From IMG/VR virus record IMGVR_UViG_3300031576_000788, positions 1 to 24,883 of that record: 24,883 bases of DNA. One strand, given 5' to 3'. The notes under the pieces are model-generated. The model did not search any database, had not been told where the DNA came from, and saw only the letters and a program-made list of their open reading frames with translations. Origin of the DNA: a virus. The number at the start of each line of letters is the position of its first letter. Position 1 is the first letter of the stretch. The position numbers and the translations under genes were made by a program. This document shows positions 7,062 to 12,029 of this stretch, piece after piece.

Positions 7062-7080
7062 TTGACACCCGTGCTATACT
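7062..7080 (+). promoter_or_regulatory. Promoter-like motif TTGACA-N7-TATACT
   Basis: This is the second copy of the motif at 5324-5342, with the same extended -10 (GTGCTATACT), pointing away from ParB. Confidence 0.5.
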
Positions 7081-7085
7081 GTACT

Positions 7086-7155
7086 CAACGTGTGGCCCAC
7101 GCTAGTGGGTCTGTTCGGCGGGCGCGTGCTCTTGGGCGAGAGCACGCGCCTTTCG
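7086..7155 (+). ncRNA. Candidate small RNA (copy 2)
   Basis: It has the same plan as 5349-5415: a motif with extended -10, about 35 bases with a small GCCCAC/GTGGGT hairpin, then a perfect 12-bp stem (7121-7132 with 7139-7150) followed by TTT. Its 3' part overlaps, in antisense, the last codons of the minus-strand gene ending at 7102. Confidence 0.35.
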
Positions 7156-7398
7156 CGCCTTGTCAACGCCTCTTGGCCGAGGCACGTACTCCGGCGGCGC
7201 GTTCAGCGCCACCAGCTTGCTTTCCTCGACGAGCGCCTGACCCCGCAGACCACTCGTGCCCGGACACGACACACCCACGATCCACTTGCCCGTAAACGTG
7301 TTGCTTACGTCGACCACCGGCCCGGTGATTCTGCCCACGAACTCGGGATCGCCGAGCAGGCCGACAGCCTGATTCGGACTGAATCCTCTGTGCTGCAT
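7102..7398 (-). CDS. Small protein of unknown function
   Basis: The 98-residue product starts at ATG 7398, with GGAAAGGAGGG upstream. Residues about 10-65 form a strand-rich segment (FVGRITGPVVDVSNTFTGKWIVGVS, RGQALVEESKLVAL) resembling a small beta-barrel. A basic/acidic tail follows that overlaps a strong hairpin on the opposite strand. No family is recognised; it lies in the early cluster ahead of ParB. Confidence 0.65.
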   Translation of the reverse strand: MQHRGFSPNQAVGLLGDPEFVGRITGPVVDVSNTFTGKWIVGVSCPGTSGLRGQALVEESKLVALNAPPEYVPRPRGVDKARKARALAQEHAPAEQTH

Positions 7399-7570
7399 GA
7401 CGTTCCCTCCTTTCCTGCAACCACACCCGCTCACGGGTCCAGAATCGCAACCAGGCCCGCGAGTGCTCGATCTGCGCAAGCGGCGCGCACTCCTGCACCA
7501 GCCCGCGCAGACTCCGATACATATTCCGCCAGATCGTCCTGGCGTAATCCAACTCCAACTCCAAACTCAC
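7163..7570 (-). CDS. Small gene with a doubtful C-terminal extension
   Basis: The GTG start at 7570 overlaps the previous stop (GTGA) and has AAGGAGGTG upstream, so initiation looks real. The first 55-60 residues read like protein (MSLELELDYARTIWRNMYRSL). From about 7398 on, the frame overlaps the well-supported 7102-7398 gene for over 230 bases and becomes Gly/Arg-rich like an out-of-frame shadow. A lost stop or frameshift near 7400 is the simplest reading. Confidence 0.5.
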   Translation of the reverse strand: MSLELELDYARTIWRNMYRSLRGLVQECAPLAQIEHSRAWLRFWTRERVWLQERRERHAAQRIQSESGCRPARRSRVRGQNHRAGGRRKQHVYGQVDRGCVVSGHEWSAGSGARRGKQAGGAERAAGVRASAKRR

Positions 7571-7764
7571 TTGCGCTCACCTCCTTTCTCCTTATTGCCT
7601 GACACCTGCAACCGGACGACCTCCACCTCATCCCGAAGCGTCAGCAGCATATGAGCCACCGCCTCCGTCCGGGTGTGCCCAGTCGCCTTCAATTCCCCGT
7701 AGCTGGCAATCCACCAGCTGCGAAAGCGCCTCACCTTCAATCCTATTGCCTTCTTTCCACTCAC
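7567..7764 (-). CDS. Small basic protein of unknown function
   Basis: The 65-residue product starts at GTG 7764 with GGAG about eight bases upstream. Residues 10-45 (KVRRFRSWWIASYGELKATGHTRTEAVAHMLLTLRDEVE) look like a compact strand-helix domain. The LQVSG near the C-terminus comes from a CAGGTGTCAGG repeat unit. It is the first gene of the leftward early cluster, coupled to the next by GTGA. Confidence 0.65.
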   Translation of the reverse strand: MSGKKAIGLKVRRFRSWWIASYGELKATGHTRTEAVAHMLLTLRDEVEVVRLQVSGNKEKGGERK

Positions 7765-7780
7765 GTGCTAATCTCCTGTT

Positions 7781-7811
7781 GCCGGCTGCAGGACCAACCC
7801 CGCAGCCGGCT
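7781..7811. repeat. Inverted repeat between early gene and integrase
   Basis: A 9-bp stem (GCCGGCTGC/GCAGCCGGC) with a 12-base loop lies between the divergent early cluster and the integrase. It may be an operator or a weak terminator. Confidence 0.4.
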
Positions 7812-7857
7812 TCGCAGAACGCCACCGACGGGGGCGGCGCGCACTGCCAACCGCAGG

Positions 7858-7877
7858 CACGGCATCCCCATGCCGTG
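7858..7877. repeat. GGCATCCCCATGCC palindrome, copy 1
   Basis: Perfect 8-bp arms (CACGGCAT/ATGCCGTG) enclose a CCCC loop 17 bases before the integrase start. Related copies are at 21921-21938 and 24397-24418. Confidence 0.7.
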
Positions 7878-7894
7878 ACAAAGGAATAAGTCCA

Positions 7895-8734
7895 ATGACC
7901 CTCACCGCCGCCGCCGCCTCCTGGTTCGCCTCGCTGCGCCTACGAAGACGCAGCGCCAAAACCATCACCTGGTACGCCATGTGGCTCGACGATCTGCAAC
8001 GCATGCTCATGTTCGACGACGTCGCGCAGGTCACGCTCGCAGATCTCCGTATCTGGCTCGCCGGCCTGCTCGCCCGCCAACTCTCGCCGGCCTCCGCGCA
8101 CGGCGCCGCGCGGACCGTCAAAGCCTTCTTTCGCTGGTGCGTCGCCGAAGAATTGCGCCCCGACGACCCCACCCTTAGACTCGAAATGCCATCACTCCCC
8201 AAGCGCATCCCCAAGCCACTCTCACCCCAGGCCATCCAGCAACTCATCAACGTCGCCGCAGGATCGCACCATCCGGAGCGCGACCAGGCCTTGATCATGT
8301 TCCTCGTCGATTCGGGCGTGCGGCTAGGTGAGCTAGTGGGGTTGCAGGTGAACGACGTCGACCTGACCAGTTACTCGGCGGTCGTGTGTGGCAAAGGGGA
8401 TCAAGAGCGGTTCGTCTTCTTTTCCGACGAGACCGCCCGCGTCTTGGCCGCCTGGCTCGCCATGCGCCCTGCCAGCGCGTCGAACCTGTTCGGACTGCGC
8501 TATCACTCCGTCGCCGGCCTGCTGCGCCGCCTGGCGAAGCGTGCCCACGTCGTCGAGCGAGTCCACCCCCACGCCCTGCGCAAGACCGCCGCCACGCGCT
8601 ACGCCGAGACCGTCGACGTGCACACCCTCAAGCAGCTCTTCGGCTGGCAGCAGCTCGAGACGTCCGAGCACTACGTCAGCCACAGCCGCGCCCGCCTCGC
8701 CGAGCGCGCCCGGGCCGCACTGCAAAGCAAGTAG
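7895..8734 (+). CDS. int: Tyrosine-family site-specific integrase
   Basis: This 279-residue recombinase integrates and excises the phage at the tRNA site just downstream. The N-terminal SAM-like core-binding domain covers about residues 1-95. The catalytic domain shows R143 (GVRLGELVGL), K167 (GKGDQ), H226-A-L-R229, W251 (FGWQ) and Y260 (TSEHYVSHS), a complete active-site set. The length is short, as in XerC/D-like enzymes without an arm-binding domain. The ATG at 7895 has AAGGAAT upstream. The stop is 147 bases from the attachment core. Confidence 0.95.
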   Translation: MTLTAAAASWFASLRLRRRSAKTITWYAMWLDDLQRMLMFDDVAQVTLADLRIWLAGLLARQLSPASAHGAARTVKAFFRWCVAEELRPDDPTLRLEMPSLPKRIPKPLSPQAIQQLINVAAGSHHPERDQALIMFLVDSGVRLGELVGLQVNDVDLTSYSAVVCGKGDQERFVFFSDETARVLAAWLAMRPASASNLFGLRYHSVAGLLRRLAKRAHVVERVHPHALRKTAATRYAETVDVHTLKQLFGWQQLETSEHYVSHSRARLAERARAALQSK

Positions 8735-8792
8735 TGGCGTGCCGGCTCATCCCGCTTCGCTCGATCATCCCGCGCTTCGCGCAGAGTAGCCG

Positions 8793-8809
8793 ACTGATTC
8801 GGTATCAGT
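8793..8809 (+). other. Second attachment-core-like hairpin
   Basis: ACTGA-TTCGGTA-TCAGT has the same 5-7-5 geometry and nearly the same sequence as the tRNA anticodon arm at 8882-8898 (ACTGA-CTTCGGA-TCAGT), 89 bases upstream. It may be an accessory integrase site. Confidence 0.4.
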
Positions 8810-8819
8810 TGTGTGCGGC

Positions 8820-8838
8820 TTGACAGGGGATGTACAAT
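8820..8838 (+). promoter_or_regulatory. Promoter-like motif TTGACA-N7-TACAAT
   Basis: This is the third instance of the TTGAC-N7-TANANT arrangement, between the integrase and the attachment core. When integrated it could read into whichever sequence joins the core. Confidence 0.4.
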
Positions 8839-8881
8839 AGAAGACGCCCCACATCGCACTTGCCGGAAGTCCCCCCACCCG

Positions 8882-8928
8882 ACTGACTTCGGATCAGTAG
8901 GCTGGGTGTTCGATTCACCCCGGGGGCA
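8882..8928 (+). other. attP: Phage attachment core: 3' half of tRNA-Arg(UCG)
   Basis: It contains an anticodon arm (stem ACTGA/TCAGT, loop CTTCGGA with anticodon TCG at 8889-8891) and a five-base variable loop. A T arm (GGGTG-TTCGATT-CACCC), a 3' acceptor strand CGGGGGC and discriminator A complete the 3' half. No D arm or matching 5' acceptor strand lies upstream, so this is not a working tRNA gene. The integrase next door makes it the phage copy of a tRNA-Arg integration site. The rest of 8735-9022 holds no gene. Confidence 0.8.
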
Positions 8929-9022
8929 TTCCGGCTATTCGGTTTTTAACGTCCGCTCGTCGTCTGCCTGTCCACGGTCAAGACGGCGACGGCCCGCATG
9001 GGCCGAGTAGCTGGACGCCCGG

Positions 9023-9214
9023 TCAGTCGGCAGACTGGCCGGGCGCTTTCTTCTTGTGCGCAGTGTTGTAGAGGCGATCCGACCAGCGCTCGAGCTTCAT
9101 GCTCAACCGGATCGCCAGCGAGCGAGGACGACCACACCACGGATCGGTCACGTGGTCGATCCGAATGCTGAGGCGCAAAATGTAGAGGGAAAGACGGTCG
9201 AGGAGCTTAGGCAT
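9023..9214 (-). CDS. Small basic protein of unknown function
   Basis: The 63-residue product's ATG overlaps the end of the excisionase-like gene by eight bases (ATGCCTAA), so it is translationally coupled. It is rich in Arg/Leu/Ile and amphipathic (LLDRLSLYILRLSIRIDH), with a second similar segment (SLAIRLSMKLERWSDRLYN). No family is recognised; the position suggests a role near recombination or its control. Confidence 0.6.
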   Translation of the reverse strand: MPKLLDRLSLYILRLSIRIDHVTDPWCGRPRSLAIRLSMKLERWSDRLYNTAHKKKAPGQSAD

Positions 9215-9440
9215 GTTTCTTCACGTGCGTGTTGGGGGTGCGCTCCGCGAGCAGCGCGTCGACCGACCTGCGCTCGATGATATACGGCATCGTACGGCCA
9301 CCGGCCAACTTGCGCGCGTTCAGCTTGCCGCGCTCGATCAGCCGCAGCACCGTTCGCACGTGCACGCCCAGGAGTTCCGCCGCTTCGGCCGTAGTGACCG
9401 GCGGAAGCGGTTCCGCCTTGGGTTGTCTCACCTTAGACAT
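9207..9440 (-). CDS. Excisionase/MerR-like helix-turn-helix protein
   Basis: In this 77-residue product, residues 14-65 fit the excisionase-type HTH: TTAEAAELLGVHVRTVLRLIERGKLNARKLAGGRTMPYIIERRSVDALL, i.e. HTH, wing, then helix. Such proteins bend attachment-site DNA to direct excision or act as small repressors. It lies about 280 bases from the attachment core. The ATG sits six bases downstream of a consensus -10, so the message is probably leaderless. Confidence 0.8.
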   Translation of the reverse strand: MSKVRQPKAEPLPPVTTAEAAELLGVHVRTVLRLIERGKLNARKLAGGRTMPYIIERRSVDALLAERTPNTHVKKHA

Positions 9441-9446
9441 GCCGTC

Positions 9447-9474
9447 ATTATAAAACCATTTCCACGGAAGTCAA
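9447..9474 (-). promoter_or_regulatory. Consensus promoter giving a leaderless excisionase transcript
   Basis: On the minus strand, TTGACT (9469-9474), a 16-base spacer and TATAAT (9447-9452) are followed by only six bases before the ATG (9440). The transcription start would be at or next to the A of the start codon. Confidence 0.75.
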
Positions 9475-9504
9475 GTTAGAAATTTGTGCGATTCAGGTTT
9501 GCAC

Positions 9505-9672
9505 ATGAACGATTACCGAGCCGACAACAAGACCGTCTTCCGCTGGAGCCTCACCCTCGCCGTGCTGGGTGTGCTTGCGGGTTTGCTGGCGCGGGATTGG
9601 GGTTCGGTGGCTGCGGCGTGTGGGATTGGGTTGTACGGCTGGGCGCTGCGGCGAGGGTGGATCAAAGAGTAG
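9505..9672 (+). CDS. Small two-pass membrane protein
   Basis: The 55-residue product has hydrophobic segments at about residues 13-30 (FRWSLTLAVLGVLAGLLA) and 33-48 (GSVAAACGIGLYGWAL), with a short charged tail. The ATG at 9505 has CAGG upstream; an earlier in-frame start lacks a site. It is divergent from the excisionase-like gene. Function is unknown. Confidence 0.55.
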   Translation: MNDYRADNKTVFRWSLTLAVLGVLAGLLARDWGSVAAACGIGLYGWALRRGWIKE

Positions 9673-10020
9673 GTCATCTGACTCTTGATCCATCGAGCAT
9701 GCGCCGCGAGTTCCGCAAGCGACCAGCTCGGGCCACACAGGGCGCGCCCACGAGGCCAAATGGCCATACCCGGCCAACGTGAACCCGCCCGCGCCATTTG
9801 CTCAGCCGGCGACCGCGTGAGCGGCCAGCGCTTTCATCGTCCATAGCCGTCCAGCACCCGTCGCTCAGCCAGCCCCATGATCGCCAGTCTCGTGCTACCC
9901 GCCGCCCTCTGCCGCGCGAAAAGCAACAGCCGCGCTTTTCCTTCGGCGGCTTTGCCATGTGTTCAGCCAGGGGTATCTCTCGTCCAGCGCCGTTGGAACT
10001 GTCTCTCGGCCGGCGTTTCC

Positions 10021-10059
10021 CGCGCATCAGGCATCACGGTTGGCTAACATCCGTGGGAG
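10021..10059 (+). repeat. 39-base direct repeat, copy 1
   Basis: It matches 11157-11195 with about five mismatches and contains GCATCAGGC and CATCCGTGGGAG. Confidence 0.75.
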
Positions 10060-10142
10060 AAAGATACCGACTCCCCCCCCGCCCCCAAAGGGGGAGCTTC
10101 GCTTGGGGCCGCTTGTTCCGCACACGCCGATCGCATTCACCA

Positions 10143-10252
10143 GGGGCGGGGCTACGGGCCGAAGCGGCCCGTTGCGGGGGCGCGGCCGGCGTCCCGCGCA
10201 TGCGCGTGCGTCCGCGCCCCCGCCGCGCGAAACAAATCGCGCGCCCCGCCCC
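10143..10252 (+). other. Cloverleaf-like inverted-repeat cluster
   Basis: An outer 10-bp stem (GGGGCGGGGC 10143-10152 with 10243-10252) encloses three perfect hairpins. They are 8 bp with an AAG loop (10154-10172), 12 bp (10174-10185 with 10212-10223, its loop containing GCGCATGCGC), and 7 bp (10224-10230 with 10237-10243). It could fold as DNA or RNA. Confidence 0.55.
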
Positions 10253-10333
10253 TTCTCGCCACGCCCCTCCGATCATCCGAGCAATCCGCGTCCATTGTTT
10301 CCAGAAAAAAGCCCTCCCTCGCCGCATACACCC

Positions 10334-10362
10334 TTGACAAGCGCCTTGCTGTGTGCTAGACT
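10334..10362 (+). promoter_or_regulatory. Sigma70-type promoter
   Basis: TTGACA (10334-10339), a 17-base spacer and TAGACT (10357-10362) with TG one base before it (extended -10). The gene at 10380 follows with GGAGG immediately before its ATG. Confidence 0.8.
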
Positions 10363-10379
10363 CAGCGCAGGAGGAAACC

Positions 10380-10829
10380 ATGACCTACGGATACGCCTCG
10401 TCGGAACCCACGCTCACCCTCAATCTCACCCCCGAGCAGCGAAAGGCCGGACGCGATCTCGCCCGCCTGCTCGGCCTGGCCCAGACGCGCGGCGCCACCG
10501 CCGGCGAAGGCAGCCTGAGCAAGCTCATCACCGCCATTGCGCAACACGCGGCCGACCACAACGCCCGCGACACCGCCAGCCGTCTGGGCTGGACCCGACG
10601 CGTCACGCCGGCCGTGGCGTGGAAGCACCACACCATGGTCATGATCGAAGACACGCTGATCCCGCAGCTCATCGCCGTGGCAAAGTACGCCGGCCACACG
10701 CGACACACCGGGCAGGCCGATCGCATCGGAGAGGGCAGCGCCAACGCATTGATTGCCAGCATCGCCCAGCACGCGCACGACCACGGCCCCGAGGCCACCG
10801 CGCGCAAATTGAAGTGGCTCGTGAATTAG
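10380..10829 (+). CDS. Internally duplicated helical protein, unknown function
   Basis: The 149-residue product is two similar halves. GEGSLSKLITAIAQHAADHN with a following TASRLGW matches GEGSANALIASIAQHAHDHG with a following TARKLKW, about 80-85 residues apart. Each half is helical and ends in a K/R-rich turn that could bind nucleic acid. The ATG at 10380 has AGGAGG and a strong promoter directly upstream, so it is transcribed alone. No family is recognised. Confidence 0.75.
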   Translation: MTYGYASSEPTLTLNLTPEQRKAGRDLARLLGLAQTRGATAGEGSLSKLITAIAQHAADHNARDTASRLGWTRRVTPAVAWKHHTMVMIEDTLIPQLIAVAKYAGHTRHTGQADRIGEGSANALIASIAQHAHDHGPEATARKLKWLVN

Positions 10830-10852
10830 GCAGCCACGGAAAAAACCCAGAT

Positions 10853-11008
10853 GGCCGACGGCGCGCGCGACCCGGCGGCCCTTGACAGGCGACCCAAAAA
10901 CGGTTTTAGAAAAGTGTGGGGGGGTCTCTGAAAATTATACCGTTTTTGGGTACCCCGCCTGTCAAGGGTACGGAGGCCCCGCCGGGTACCCCGCGCGCGC
11001 CGTCGGCC
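10853..11008 (+). repeat. Large imperfect hairpin IR1
   Basis: The left arm (10853-10904, 52 bases) pairs completely with the right arm (10939-11008), which carries three extra pieces: ACCC (10952-10955), a 10-base piece (10969-10978) and ACCC (10988-10991). The loop of 34 bases contains GTGTGGGGGGG. It shares its inner half with IR2. Confidence 0.85.
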
Positions 11009-11034
11009 AAAAACCGAATGCAACGGATCAAAAA

Positions 11035-11094
11035 CCCCGGTCAGCACCATGGCCGGCGAGCATTCCTCCCCTGCCAGTGCACCTCTCGCCAAAG
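11035..11094 (+). repeat. 60-base direct repeat after IR1
   Basis: It aligns without gaps to 11345-11404 with about nine mismatches and contains CTGCCAGTGC and CTCTCGCCAAAG. With the hairpins it defines a duplicated module of about 310-345 bases. Confidence 0.8.
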
Positions 11095-11156
11095 TTCTTG
11101 AAAAACCAAGCTCTGGAAAAAGCAAGCTCTTGTACAACCACGTTCCAGGACTCACG

Positions 11157-11195
11157 CGCGCATCAGGCGTCACGGTAGGCCGGCATCCGTGGGAG
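11157..11195 (+). repeat. 39-base direct repeat, copy 2
   Basis: This is the second copy of 10021-10059, located between IR1 and IR2. Confidence 0.75.
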
Positions 11196-11220
11196 GTGGA
11201 AGGCGGGCACCCCGCGCGCG

Positions 11221-11310
11221 CCCTATGACAAGCGACCCAAAAACGCTATAGAAAAATTGTGGGGGGGCATCCACAATTATAGCGTTTTTGGGTACCCCGC
11301 TTGTCAAGGG
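11221..11310 (+). repeat. Large imperfect hairpin IR2
   Basis: Stem segments are 11221-11234 with 11298-11310 (13 pairs, one bulged A) and 11235-11250 with 11278-11293 (16 pairs), separated on the right by ACCC (11294-11297) exactly as in IR1. Inside is a further 7-bp stem ATTGTGG/CCACAAT around a G-rich loop. Confidence 0.85.
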
Positions 11311-11344
11311 CCGGAAGACCTCGCGCGCGGCCCGCCGTTTCGTG

Positions 11345-11404
11345 CCCCGGTCAGCGCCACAGCCGGCAAGGACACTTCCCCTGCCAGTGCTCCTCTCGCC
11401 AAAG
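11345..11404 (+). repeat. 60-base direct repeat after IR2
   Basis: This is the second copy of 11035-11094. It ends just before the A-depleted tract begins. Confidence 0.8.
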
Positions 11405-11465
11405 GTGGATCACAGCGCCTCGCCGACACCAGCGTCCTCTTCCCCGCCGGCTTTCCCCCTTTCTT

Positions 11466-11482
11466 GGGTGGGGGGGTGGGGG
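11466..11482 (+). other. G-quadruplex-like run
   Basis: GGGTGGGGGGGTGGGGG, at the upstream end of the A-depleted tract, fits a four-tract quadruplex motif. Confidence 0.5.
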
Positions 11483-11565
11483 CGCGTCCCCGGCGCTCCT
11501 TGCCTCGGTCCGGCGCCCCGTTGCTGTGTGCTTGTGCCTTTTTTCTCGCCTGTCCTTTTGTCCTG

Positions 11566-11594
11566 TTGCTTTTTGCTGTGCGTTGTGGTATCCT
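11566..11594 (+). promoter_or_regulatory. Candidate A-poor promoter for the A-depleted operon
   Basis: TTGCTT (11566-11571), 17 bases, then TATCCT (11589-11594) with TG one base ahead (extended -10). Its only A, at 11590, is the -10 position most needed for opening. It is the only A in the roughly 440 bases from 11432 to 11870. Confidence 0.5.
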
Positions 11595-11661
11595 TGTTGC
11601 GTTGGTGGGTGTTGTGGGTCGCTTCGCTCTTCGGGGCTTTTGCTGTGTGTGGGGGTGCGCT

Positions 11662-12006
11662 GTGGTTGCTTCCTCTTTCTCGCTTTCGTCGGTTGCTTCC
11701 TCGTCGTTCTCGGTCTCTCCGGGTCTGTCCGCTGCGGCCGGGTTCCTCCGGCGCTGGGCGCGCCGGCTGGGCGGGGCGGGCTGCTTCCGCGTGGGCGCCT
11801 CCTGGCGCTCTGCCCGCTTCGTGCTGGTGTTCCCGTCCGCTCGTGTGGCTGCCCGGTTCGCCGCCTCGCCACTGTTCGGCGCGTTCTGGCGCCTGGCCTG
11901 GTCGGCGGGCGGGTCGGCTGTGCCCGCCGGCGCTGTGTCCGGCCTGTCGGTCTCCCGGCGTGGGCGCGTGGTGGTGGTCTGGGGCTCGCCGCTCGTCTGG
12001 GGCTAG
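11662..12006 (+). CDS. A-depleted gene 1: ten-letter-alphabet protein, unknown function
   Basis: The 114-residue product starts at GTG 11662, chosen because GGGGGTG lies five bases upstream, the same arrangement as the next gene. It contains only A, C, F, G, L, P, R, S, V and W. There is a Ser-rich N-terminus (about 1-20), an Arg-rich helix (GFLRRWARRLGG, 27-38), strand-like RFVLVFPSARVAARF (52-66) and a hydrophobic GRVVVVWGSPLVW end (101-113). No family can be claimed. Being A-free, ending 23 bases before the SLOG gene and having a parallel start signal support it as a real partner gene. Confidence 0.6.
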   Translation: MVASSFSLSSVASSSFSVSPGLSAAAGFLRRWARRLGGAGCFRVGASWRSARFVLVFPSARVAARFAASPLFGAFWRLAWSAGGSAVPAGAVSGLSVSRRGRVVVVWGSPLVWG

Positions 12007-12029
12007 CGGCGTTTGTTTGGGGGTGTGCC

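Larger units (their letters stand above)
9673..10333. other. Gene-free, highly structured GC-rich stretch
   Basis: No convincing gene is seen on either strand. Notable contents are a GAAAAGC/GCTTTTC hairpin near 9910-9945, a 39-base direct repeat at 10021-10059 (second copy at 11157-11195), and the branched structure at 10143-10252. It could hold a replication origin, a structured RNA or packaging/recombination sites. Confidence 0.6.

Noticed and set aside
8846-8928. Complete tRNA gene
   Set aside because: Anticodon and T arms are perfect, but no D arm or matching 5' acceptor strand lies at the right distance. It is only the 3' half.
11301-12029. N-terminal extension of the SLOG gene from 11301
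   Set aside because: The upstream part overlaps the better-placed gene 1 frame, crosses the promoter candidate and lacks a ribosome site. Conserved SLOG sequence begins only after 12030.
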